Assembly (NCBI GenBank): GCA_024642325.1
Contig: JAHEBI010000182.1
Coordinates: forward strand, 1 to 5,775
From: Eudoraea sp.
Lineage (GTDB): Bacteria > Bacteroidota > Bacteroidia > Flavobacteriales > Flavobacteriaceae
Reading direction: 5' to 3'
DNA length: 5,775 bases
The first letter of the stretch is position 1. Each line of letters starts with the position of its first letter. The notes beneath the pieces are model-generated. The model searched no databases and was not told where the DNA came from. It saw nothing but the letters and a program-made list of their open reading frames with translations. A program made the translations under genes and the position numbers. Positions 1 to 5,570 of this stretch are shown one piece after another.

Positions 1-1
1 A

Positions 2-349
2 ATGACAAAAATTACGGATAAGGATGAGATTAATAATCCAAATATTGTAAAGGTAATTGTGGATAACAGAAATTTTGCACTTTATTTTTCCAGATCGTGT
101 ATCCCTTTCCCAAGGGAAACGAATATGGATATAATCTATTGGAAGCACAAAGGCGTTTATGCCTTCAGAAAAAGTGCACTAATGGACTTTAGGAGGTTAC
201 CTATGTTATCTCTAGAAGCTGCAGAGAAAATTGAGGCCATACGTTATTTAGAGTATGGAAAGAAAATTAAAATGGTGGAAACCGAGGTGGGAGGAATAGA
301 AATTGATACTCCCGAAGACCTTGAAAGGGCAATAGATGCATGGAATTAG
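2..349 (+). CDS. kdsB: CMP-Kdo (probably CMP-Kdo8N) synthetase, 3' part of gene
   Basis: This is the C-terminal ~115 residues of a 3-deoxy-manno-octulosonate cytidylyltransferase, which activates Kdo (or 8-amino-Kdo) with CTP in the cytoplasm before transfer to lipid A. The visible part carries the family blocks NPNIVKV (12-18), ALYFSRSCIPF (26-36), KHKGVYAFR (48-56), an LEYGKKIK segment (83-90) and DTPEDLE (102-108); D102 matches the aspartate that binds Mg2+ in this family. Full-length KdsB is about 245 residues, so roughly half the gene lies before the window and the first ATG here is almost certainly internal. From memory, the short linker after IPF and the LEYGxKIK wording resemble the Shewanella enzyme that works on Kdo8N more than the E. 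coli one, which fits the kdnB-like gene downstream. The stop codon lies inside the next gene. The family call is firm; the Kdo8N preference is inferred. Confidence 0.93.
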   Translation: MTKITDKDEINNPNIVKVIVDNRNFALYFSRSCIPFPRETNMDIIYWKHKGVYAFRKSALMDFRRLPMLSLEAAEKIEAIRYLEYGKKIKMVETEVGGIEIDTPEDLERAIDAWN

Positions 350-1041
350 ATTTTAGCAATATCAAAGTGGTTGGATTTGATGCCGATGATACACTTTGGG
401 TAAATGAAACATATTTCCGGGAAGCGGAAGAAAAGTTTGCGGATCTTCTTGAAAACTATGAAACTAAGAATAAGGTAGACCAGGAACTGTTTAAAATGGA
501 AATGAACAATCTTGAATTGTATGGCTATGGGATAAAAGGGTTTATGCTTTCTATGATAGAATCTGCTTTGGAATTGTCAAATAATCATATCCCCTCGAAG
601 ACAATTACTGAAATATTGACCCTTGGAAAGGAAATGATAGCGAAACCTGTTGAACTTCTTGAGGGTGTGGAGGAAGTGTTGTCCAAACTGGCGCAGAAAT
701 ATCGGTTGATTGTCCTCACAAAAGGCGATCTTTTAGATCAGGAAAGAAAATTGGAACGGTCCGGCCTTACAAAATATTTTCATCATGTAGAGGTGCTAAG
801 TGACAAGAAAGAAGAAAATTATAAAAATTTACTGGATCATCTGGAGATTAATACAAACGAATTTTTAATGATAGGAAATTCTCTTAAATCTGACATAATA
901 CCTATCCTAAATATAGGTGCCATGGCGGTACATGTTCCTTTTCATACTACCTGGGCACATGAACAAGTTGATCCGGAAGAACACAATAATAACCACCTCA
1001 CATTAAATACTTTATCTGATATTTTAAAATATCTAAATTAA
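340..1041 (+). CDS. HAD-superfamily hydrolase (phosphatase-like), substrate unassigned
   Basis: The protein has 233 residues with a haloacid dehalogenase fold of the COG1011 type: the core carries a helical cap inserted after motif I. Motif I is FDADDTLW with the predicted nucleophile D14 and general acid D16; motif II is T127 in LIVLTKG; the motif III lysine is K156 or K157; motif IV is GNSLKSD (179-185), where N180 replaces the usual first acid and D185 is kept. A VHVPFHTTWAHE block (197-208) follows, which I recognise from a conserved but poorly characterised subfamily. No signal peptide is seen, so it is cytoplasmic. The start overlaps the end of kdsB by 10 bases, with GAAAGGG about 10 bases upstream, suggesting translational coupling; kdnB begins 4 bases after the stop. 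The context suggests a phosphatase acting on a Kdo/Kdo8N pathway phosphate, but it is not the short, capless KdsC type, and a house-cleaning phosphatase role is equally possible. Confidence 0.9.
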   Translation: MELDFSNIKVVGFDADDTLWVNETYFREAEEKFADLLENYETKNKVDQELFKMEMNNLELYGYGIKGFMLSMIESALELSNNHIPSKTITEILTLGKEMIAKPVELLEGVEEVLSKLAQKYRLIVLTKGDLLDQERKLERSGLTKYFHHVEVLSDKKEENYKNLLDHLEINTNEFLMIGNSLKSDIIPILNIGAMAVHVPFHTTWAHEQVDPEEHNNNHLTLNTLSDILKYLN

Positions 1042-1045
1042 TATT

Positions 1046-2173
1046 ATGAAACAAAAAAAAGATTTACAATTAGAGCAATCAAAAAAAAGCACAAAAGGAC
1101 CTTACAGGAATTTTCCAATGGTGCCACGTGTAGTATTTGGACCTGGTAGCTTTGACCAACTTGGAGAAATAATAATGCCGCATAGAAGCAGTATGAATGC
1201 ACCTGTCATTTTTCTTGTTGATGACGTGTTTCGTGACTCAGTCTTAATTGAAAGAATTCCCGCTGAAGTTAATGATAGAGTAGTTCTTATTTCTGCAGAC
1301 AAAGAACCAAAAACAGCCCAGGTGGATGCTTTGGTAAGTCAGATAAAAGAAGATTATACGGAATTACCTTCAGCTGTTGTAGGCATCGGAGGGGGTACTT
1401 TGCTGGATTTGGCCAAAGCTGTTGCCATCATGTTGAATAACGAAGGTTCTTCTGCAAATTATCAAGGGTGGGATTTGGTACATAATCCTGCAGTCTATCA
1501 TGTGGGGATACCTACTATCAGCGGTACGGGTGCCGAGGTATCCAGAACTACAGTTTTGCTCGGTCCGGAAAAAAAACTAGGAATTAATTCCGATTTCACA
1601 CCTTTTGATCAGGTTGTCCTGGACCCTGATCTTCTTAAGGGTGTACCCAAAGAACAATGGTTTTATACCGGGATGGATTGTTATATACATTGCATAGAAT
1701 CGCTAAATGGGACCTACCTTAATGCCTTTAGTCAAAGTTATGGTGAAAAAGCGCTGGAATTATGTGAAGAAGTATTTTTAGGTGATATTTCAGATTCTGA
1801 TTCCAGAGATAAATTAATGATGGCTTCATGGCACGGCGGTATGAGTATCGCTTATTCCCAGGTAGGGGTTGCTCATGCAATGAGTTATGGACTATCTTAT
1901 TTGCTGGGAACCAGGCATGGTATTGGAAATTGCCTTGTTTTTCAGCATCTGGGGGAATTTTACCCGGAAGGTGTAGTTATGTTTAATAAAATGATGAAAA
2001 AACATGGTATCAAGCTACCGCAAGGAATATGTAAAAATTTAACTGATGACCAGTTCAATACTATGATAAAAGTATCAATAGGGATGGTGCCGCTTTGGGA
2101 AAATGCTTTGGGTAAAGACTGGGCAAAATATATAACCCCCGAAAAACTGAGATCTATCTACGAGAAAATATAA
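1046..2173 (+). CDS. kdnB: Iron-containing alcohol dehydrogenase family protein, probable Kdo 8-oxidase
   Basis: The protein has 375 residues and is a group III (iron-dependent) alcohol dehydrogenase-fold enzyme. The nucleotide-binding motif GIGGGTLLDLAK spans 113-124. The metal ligands of the family are all present: D211 and H215 (MDCYIHCIES), H277 (GVAHAMSYG) and H291 (GTRHGIGN); the 14-residue spacing of the last two histidines is typical. KdnB oxidises the C8 hydroxyl of Kdo to an aldehyde, which KdnA aminates to give Kdo8N; KdsB then makes the CMP sugar. Assignment to KdnB, not a generic alcohol dehydrogenase, rests on the overall wording (for example GTYLNAFSQSYGEKALELC) and the linkage to kdsB. 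The start 4 bases after the HAD gene is preferred, although it gives a Lys/Gln-rich extension of about 18 residues before RNFPMVPRVVFG, encoded by two A8 runs. The next ATG (1118, with AGGA nine bases upstream) would cut into the first conserved strand. Confidence 0.85.
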   Translation: MKQKKDLQLEQSKKSTKGPYRNFPMVPRVVFGPGSFDQLGEIIMPHRSSMNAPVIFLVDDVFRDSVLIERIPAEVNDRVVLISADKEPKTAQVDALVSQIKEDYTELPSAVVGIGGGTLLDLAKAVAIMLNNEGSSANYQGWDLVHNPAVYHVGIPTISGTGAEVSRTTVLLGPEKKLGINSDFTPFDQVVLDPDLLKGVPKEQWFYTGMDCYIHCIESLNGTYLNAFSQSYGEKALELCEEVFLGDISDSDSRDKLMMASWHGGMSIAYSQVGVAHAMSYGLSYLLGTRHGIGNCLVFQHLGEFYPEGVVMFNKMMKKHGIKLPQGICKNLTDDQFNTMIKVSIGMVPLWENALGKDWAKYITPEKLRSIYEKI

Positions 2174-2191
2174 GTGCCAAAAGGCATCCGA

Positions 2192-2222
2192 TTTGTAAAG
2201 AATTTCCAATTATAATTATTTG
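2192..2222 (+). promoter_or_regulatory. Possible Bacteroidetes-type promoter for the acyltransferase
   Basis: A TTTG (2192-2195) stands exactly 19 bases before ATTATTTG (2215-2222), close to the Bacteroidetes pattern TTTG-N19-TAnnTTTG but with the TA of the -7 box reversed. It lies in the 107-base gap between kdnB and the acyltransferase and would give a leader of about 50 bases. The imperfect -7 box and A+T-rich surroundings make this a weak call; the acyltransferase may simply be read through from kdnB. Confidence 0.22.
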
Positions 2223-2280
2223 GTTAAATAAGAATAGAGGTACTGGCCTTTATACCAATTCAAAGCCCACACAATTTTTT

Positions 2281-2817
2281 ATGCATAAGCTGGCGAAATT
2301 TATTTATTTTAAAATATTAAAATGGCAATTGGTGGGGACTTTTCCGGATTTGGATAAATGTGTGGTAATTGTGGCCCCCCATACCAGCTGGGTTGATTTT
2401 TTTCTGGGCTTATTGGTTCGAAGAATTTTTAATGAAGAGATAAATTATATTGGAAAGGATAGTCTGTACAGGCCGCCGTTTGGGTGGTATTTCAGATGGA
2501 TGGGAGGTACTCCCATAGACCGCAGCAAAAGCCAAAACAAGGTTGCCGCAACTGTGAAAATTTTTAACGAACGGAAACGATTTCGGCTTGCACTGGCCCC
2601 GGAAGGGACACGAAAAAAAGTATCTGAATGGAAAACCGGCTTCTATTATATTGCCAAATCGGCGAAAGTTCCAATAGTGATGGTGGCTTTTGATTTTGGT
2701 AAAAAGCAGGTTAAGGTATCAGAGCCGCAAACCACCACGGAAAATATGGAAGCTGACCTTAAAAAATATAAGGAATTCTATAAGGATGTGGTTGGTAAAA
2801 TCCCCGAATACAGTTAA
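2281..2817 (+). CDS. Lysophospholipid (1-acyl-glycerol-3-phosphate-type) acyltransferase, PlsC family
   Basis: This 178-residue protein has the ordered acyltransferase blocks: motif I HTSWVD (H34 and D39, the catalytic HX4D pair), motif II-like GGTPIDRS (75-82), motif III EGTR (108-111) and a motif IV-like VPIV (130-133). Such enzymes move a fatty acyl group from acyl-CoA or acyl-ACP onto a lysophospholipid or another hydroxyl at the inner membrane. It is shorter than the classical PlsC (~240 residues) because the N-terminal membrane segment is missing; compact forms of this kind are common in flavobacteria, so it does not look truncated. The exact acceptor cannot be told from sequence. ATG 2281 is chosen because it fits the usual family N-terminus; no Shine-Dalgarno is visible, and the frame is open further upstream without another start. 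It is in the same direction as kdnB (107-base gap) and converges with the lipoprotein gene, sharing the TTAA that holds both stops. Confidence 0.88.
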   Translation: MHKLAKFIYFKILKWQLVGTFPDLDKCVVIVAPHTSWVDFFLGLLVRRIFNEEINYIGKDSLYRPPFGWYFRWMGGTPIDRSKSQNKVAATVKIFNERKRFRLALAPEGTRKKVSEWKTGFYYIAKSAKVPIVMVAFDFGKKQVKVSEPQTTTENMEADLKKYKEFYKDVVGKIPEYS

Positions 2818-3305
2818 ACCTTTACAAATACAAAACTTATACTTGCCGATTCAAAAGTTCCATCGTTGTCAAAATCGTATTCTCCGGATTCAAATCCTCC
2901 ATTAATGGAAAATGTGTTTGCACTAAGTGTAGCACCATAGGTATCCCAGTCTCCGGGATAATCGGCCCATTCGATGGCAAAATAATATTTTCCTTCCCAT
3001 TCTTCCCAGAACATTTCACCACTTGTTGTATATGAAGGCCTGTCTGAGGGATCAATGGTTAAGGTAAACCTGCCGCTGCTTTGGACAGTAAGGGATACAG
3101 ATCCTCCTTCATCAACCACATCTATAGACGTCATATTCCCGTCATTAAAAGAGGCCGAAGTTGCCTCCCAATTACCCGCCAATTCGCTTATTTCAAAAGA
3201 GCCCCCTGTTTTGACTAAAACATCTGTTTCGTCGTCGCCAGAACAGGAAATAAACAGAAATGTGAAAAATGTCCCGAATACTAATATTTTTAGAGCTGTT
3301 TTCAT
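2814..3305 (-). CDS. Lipocalin-like lipoprotein, probably outer-membrane or surface attached
   Basis: The product is 163 residues from the preferred ATG. It begins with a type II signal peptide: K3 and K6, a hydrophobic stretch (7-19), and a lipobox LFIS ending at C21. C21 is followed by SGDDE, so acidic residues sit at +3 to +5, resembling the acidic lipoprotein export signal that sends Bacteroidetes lipoproteins to the cell surface. The mature part has ELAGNWEATSASF (41-53) and many beta-type strands, consistent with the small lipocalin-like families of Bacteroidetes, and ends in a strand SISFVFVKV. A DFDNDGTFE stretch (144-152) resembles a DxDxDG calcium loop but lacks the usual acid at loop position 12. 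Longer in-frame starts (ATG at 3332, TTG at 3341) would add residues before the lysines and weaken the signal peptide. The ligand or role is unknown. The stop overlaps that of the converging acyltransferase gene. Confidence 0.82.
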   Translation of the reverse strand: MKTALKILVFGTFFTFLFISCSGDDETDVLVKTGGSFEISELAGNWEATSASFNDGNMTSIDVVDEGGSVSLTVQSSGRFTLTIDPSDRPSYTTSGEMFWEEWEGKYYFAIEWADYPGDWDTYGATLSANTFSINGGFESGEYDFDNDGTFESASISFVFVKV

Positions 3306-3332
3306 GACTTTTAAAATTTGGATTAAAAACAT

Positions 3333-3349
3333 TTTCGCCAAAAGCGAAA
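3333..3349. other. Small hairpin in the leader of the lipoprotein gene
   Basis: TTTCGC (3333-3338) and GCGAAA (3344-3349) pair perfectly around a 5-base loop, with a G+C-rich closing end in an otherwise A+T-rich region. It lies 28 bases ahead of the preferred lipoprotein start and would be in its 5' leader if transcription starts further upstream. It has no T-run on the downstream side, so it does not look like a terminator. A role in mRNA stability or translation is only a guess. Confidence 0.35.
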
Positions 3350-3405
3350 CCTAAAATTCCTTTGCTACTCTAATGGTAAAATTACTTACAGGACAAATGG
3401 TCTGC

Positions 3406-3421
3406 AATGATTCAAATCATT
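3406..3421. promoter_or_regulatory. Perfect palindrome of CRP/FNR type upstream of the lipoprotein gene
   Basis: AATGATT-CA-AATCATT is a 7-base perfect inverted repeat with a 2-base centre. Its core reads TGAT-N4-ATCA, the half-site layout known for CRP/FNR-superfamily regulators. It lies about 100 bases before the lipoprotein start, in a non-coding gap, where an operator could act. No clear TAnnTTTG box is seen nearby, so the promoter it would control is not located. The match is short and the region A+T-rich, so chance remains possible. Confidence 0.35.
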
Positions 3422-3440
3422 CCAATAAATAATTCGTGAA

Positions 3441-3485
3441 AAACAAAAAGAGTTTTTTAAGAAAGTAAAGACACTTGCTTAAAAA
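3441..3485 (-). terminator. Terminator-like hairpin after yebC
   Basis: TTTTTAAG (3454-3461) pairs with CTTAAAAA (3478-3485); after one A/G mismatch the stem continues with AAGT/ACTT (3463-3466 with 3473-3476) around a 6-base loop. Read on the minus strand, the stem is followed by a T-rich tract (RNA ACUCUUUUUGUUUUU, 3453-3439). This fits a Rho-independent terminator about 80 bases beyond the yebC stop and would separate yebC from the lipoprotein gene. The stem is A+T-rich and the T-run starts a few bases late, so efficiency may be low. Confidence 0.42.
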
Positions 3486-3565
3486 GGGAATAAAAAAGAT
3501 CAGATAGGGATTAATGGCAATATTAAATACTATGAGGAAATAAATAGGATGCTTTAAATTAAAAC

Positions 3566-4276
3566 TTATTCCTGCATGGTATGATATACATTTTGTACAT
3601 CGTCATCCTCTTCAATTTTCTCCAGTAGTTTTTCCACATCTTCTGCTTCTTCCGCAGTAAGTTCCTTGGTAATTTGAGGAATTCGTTCAAATCCAGAGGA
3701 CAGAATTTCAATATTTCTGGATTCCAATTCCTTTTGGATGGCTCCAAAACTTTCGAAAGGGGCGTAGATTAAAATACCATCCTCATCCAGGAATACCTCC
3801 TCAGCACCATAGTCAATCATGTCTAATTCCAATTCTTCAGGGTCTATCCCCTCCGCATTTATCCGGAAATTACAGCTATGATCAAACATAAACTCAACAG
3901 AACCTGAGGTTCCCAGGCTGCCATTACATTTATTGAAATAGCTGCGGATGTTCGCTACCGTCCTGGTATTATTATCTGTTGCGGTTTCTATTAAAATGGC
4001 AATACCATGGGGAGCATACCCTTCAAACAAAACCTCCTTGAAATCGCCCAGAGACTTGTCTGAGGCCCTTTTAATGGCTCGTTCAATATTGTCCTTGGGC
4101 ATGTTTACTGACTTCGCATTCTGGATGACAGCTCTTAGCCTTGAATTTGCATCCGGATCAGGGCCGCCCTCCTTTACAGCCATGACAATATCCTTCCCGA
4201 TGCGCGTAAAAGCTTTGGACATAGCCGACCATCGCTTCATTTTTCGTGCCTTCCTAAATTCAAATGCTCTTCCCAT
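3566..4276 (-). CDS. yebC: YebC/YeeN-family protein (YebC/PmpR family regulator or ribosome-associated factor)
   Basis: The protein is 236 residues, the normal length. Family blocks in order: a basic N-terminus (RKARKMKRWSAMSKAFTRIGKDI, about 8-30), the GGPDPDANSRLR signature (37-48), NMPKDNIERAIKRA (58-71), EGYAPHGIAILIE (85-97), NRTV-like NTRTVANIR (103-111), the GSLGTSGSVEFMF block (119-131), and an acidic C-terminus with EDDDVQNVYH (223-232). Members were first described as DNA-binding regulators (PmpR); more recent work links the family to relief of ribosome stalling at proline-rich stretches, so the automatic label 'transcriptional regulator' may mislead. The N-terminus starts MGRAFEFRKARK instead of the MAGHSKWANIKHRKA of E. 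coli YebC, as usual in Bacteroidetes. The ATG at 4276 fits the family start and lies about 20 bases after a strong-looking promoter, so the gene can be transcribed independently of the dehydratase gene 82 bases upstream. Confidence 0.95.
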   Translation of the reverse strand: MGRAFEFRKARKMKRWSAMSKAFTRIGKDIVMAVKEGGPDPDANSRLRAVIQNAKSVNMPKDNIERAIKRASDKSLGDFKEVLFEGYAPHGIAILIETATDNNTRTVANIRSYFNKCNGSLGTSGSVEFMFDHSCNFRINAEGIDPEELELDMIDYGAEEVFLDEDGILIYAPFESFGAIQKELESRNIEILSSGFERIPQITKELTAEEAEDVEKLLEKIEEDDDVQNVYHTMQE

Positions 4277-4303
4277 AAATTAGTACATGCTATTAATTGA
4301 AGG

Positions 4304-4333
4304 CAAATTTAACAAATTTAAATGGCGGGACAA
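4304..4333 (-). promoter_or_regulatory. Bacteroidetes-type promoter for yebC with a duplicated -7 box
   Basis: On the minus strand a TTG (4331-4333) is followed after exactly 19 bases by TAAATTTG (4304-4311), a full match to the Bacteroidetes -7 consensus TAnnTTTG with the preferred spacing. The predicted start is about 20 bases before the yebC ATG. A second identical TAAATTTG lies at 4313-4320, because the 9-base unit CAAATTTAA (plus strand) is tandemly repeated at 4304-4312 and 4313-4321. Only the inner copy has a correctly spaced TTG. Confidence 0.62.
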
Positions 4334-4358
4334 GTGGTGATTGAGAAGAGAAAAACAA

Positions 4359-4643
4359 TTAGTTATTTACAATGATCTCAATACTTTGAGCAAGTTTAAA
4401 ATCTTTGGTTGTGATACCACCGGCATCGTGGGTGTTCAAACGGATAGTAAGCGTACTATAAACATTTGACCAGTCCGGATGGTGGTTTTGCACCTCACAT
4501 TCAAAGGCTATCCGCGTCATCACCGAAAATGCATCCTTAAAGTTTTTAAACTTAAAGGTTTTGCAGATAGCAGTATTTTTATATTCCCAGCCAGGTAATT
4601 CTTTTAACCTGGAGGTAATCTCTTTTTCACTGAGTTTTTCCAT
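4359..4643 (-). CDS. Pterin-4a-carbinolamine dehydratase (4a-hydroxytetrahydrobiopterin dehydratase)
   Basis: A complete 94-residue protein of the PCD/DCoH family. It dehydrates 4a-hydroxy-tetrahydropterin, formed by pterin-dependent aromatic amino acid hydroxylases, so the cofactor can be reduced again. The active-site block NHHPDWSNVYSTLTIRLNT (53-71) followed by HDAGGIT (72-78) is intact: H54, H55, P56, H72 and D73 correspond to the histidine-rich pterin-binding and catalytic residues, and D81 matches the conserved Asp after the HDAGG loop. The first residue of the [EK]HHHP motif is replaced (QNHHP), which is common in bacteria. No phenylalanine hydroxylase gene is visible in the window. 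The gene is in line with the SDR gene upstream (70-base gap) and yebC downstream (82 bases). No clear Shine-Dalgarno or TAnnTTTG promoter is seen before it, only a weak TACCTTTA, so read-through from the SDR gene is likely. Confidence 0.95.
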   Translation of the reverse strand: MEKLSEKEITSRLKELPGWEYKNTAICKTFKFKNFKDAFSVMTRIAFECEVQNHHPDWSNVYSTLTIRLNTHDAGGITTKDFKLAQSIEIIVNN

Positions 4644-4713
4644 GGGTTTCTATTTGTCTTAAAGGTAGAAAAATATGACTAAGGGGCCTGTTAAGAATCA
4701 GTTATCCCGGAAA

Positions 4714-5541
4714 TTAGCCAATAACATGATGCTCAACAATTTCCTGGCAGCTAATTTGCAGGTTTTTTGGCAGTTTATTGTCCTTGGGCAATACTGCTAA
4801 ATAACGCTCTTCATTTGTAGTGAATACCCTCTTAAAAATGGGATTAAAGCTTCCAATTCTTTCCAGGATATCTTTAATGAAGTCTTCATGATGCACCAGA
4901 TCGTAGCTGCCTAAGTGATAGATGCCACTCTTGTTTCGATTAATTAGATAATGGATTTGCTGCGTAAGTTTGTTATCATTGGTAACGTTTATAATCAGAT
5001 TTGGAAAGACCTCAATGGGGTCATTATTCCAAATAAATTTCTTCATTTCTTTAACCCGAGGAGAGGAATTGCCAAATACCATGGGGATTCTTAAAATACC
5101 CATTTTAGATTTTGGCAACCGTAAAAGCATATACTCTATTCTGATTTTTAATCTCCCATAGACACTTTCAGATAAGGTTTTATCATGTTCATACGATGGA
5201 AATTTACTATAAGCGTCAAATACATTGGCAGAGGACAAAAAATATAGTTTACAATCGTTTTTAACAAGGTATTCAACCATATGCTGATGTGCTTGAATCT
5301 GTGCGCTAAAACTACCTCTCAAGGAAGAAATGATTATTTGCGGGCGTATTTTCTCAAGAAGTTGATAGATATCATCTTCCTGCATATCATATCTTATAAA
5401 TTGTTGATTGCCTTCAAAAGCTCTTCCGGATGAATAATAGGTGGCGTAAGTGTCAAAATAATTGCAAAGTTCCTTGTAAATTGCATAGCCGATAAAGCCG
5501 CTCCCTCCTAATATCAGTATTTTCTTTCCTCCGTCTTTCAC
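4714..5541 (-). CDS. NAD(P)-dependent extended SDR oxidoreductase/epimerase (RmlD-like)
   Basis: The 275-residue protein starts with a Rossmann motif ILILGGSGFIG (8-18; GxxGxxG at G12, G15, G18). A serine pair S103-S104 (FLSSANVFD) and the YxxxK pair Y128/K132 (VYGRLK) complete the SDR catalytic set. RIPMVFGNSSP (151-161) and GIYHLGSYD (206-214) are typical of extended SDRs that act on nucleotide sugars, such as dTDP-4-dehydrorhamnose reductase (RmlD), and the length fits. The substrate cannot be named. The start is GTG at 5541: an in-frame TAA lies six codons upstream, and AGAAGG sits about 9 bases before the GTG; no in-frame ATG is nearby. It follows gcvT by 29 bases and so probably belongs to the same transcript, although a functional link to glycine cleavage is not evident. 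Confidence 0.85.
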   Translation of the reverse strand: MKDGGKKILILGGSGFIGYAIYKELCNYFDTYATYYSSGRAFEGNQQFIRYDMQEDDIYQLLEKIRPQIIISSLRGSFSAQIQAHQHMVEYLVKNDCKLYFLSSANVFDAYSKFPSYEHDKTLSESVYGRLKIRIEYMLLRLPKSKMGILRIPMVFGNSSPRVKEMKKFIWNNDPIEVFPNLIINVTNDNKLTQQIHYLINRNKSGIYHLGSYDLVHHEDFIKDILERIGSFNPIFKRVFTTNEERYLAVLPKDNKLPKNLQISCQEIVEHHVIG

Positions 5542-5570
5542 CCTATTTTCCTTCTCTTATCTGAAAGTTG

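Noticed and set aside
2174..2187. Hairpin TGCC-AAAA-GGCA immediately after the kdnB stop, considered as a terminator
   Set aside because: The stem is only four strong pairs plus one G-T, and no T-run follows, so termination is not supported.
2690..2905. Plus-strand open frame of 71 codons across the acyltransferase/lipoprotein junction
   Set aside because: It overlaps two well-supported genes in other frames, has no recognisable motif and a very Arg/Lys/Ile-biased, unnatural composition.
3306..3341. Longer lipoprotein starting at the TTG (3341) or ATG (3332)
   Set aside because: The ATG at 3305 gives a standard 21-residue type II signal peptide with lysines at positions 3 and 6; the longer forms bury these lysines behind a second hydrophobic patch.
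3055..3354. Plus-strand open frame of 99 codons antisense to the lipoprotein gene
   Set aside because: The opposite strand encodes a lipoprotein with a convincing signal peptide and lipobox; this frame shows no domain and no ribosome binding site.
3513..3542. Tiny plus-strand frame starting ATGGCAATATTAAAT
   Set aside because: Only nine codons, no ribosome binding site, and no reason to think it is translated.
3948..4283. Plus-strand open frame of 111 codons antisense to yebC
   Set aside because: It is a shadow of the strongly conserved yebC coding sequence.
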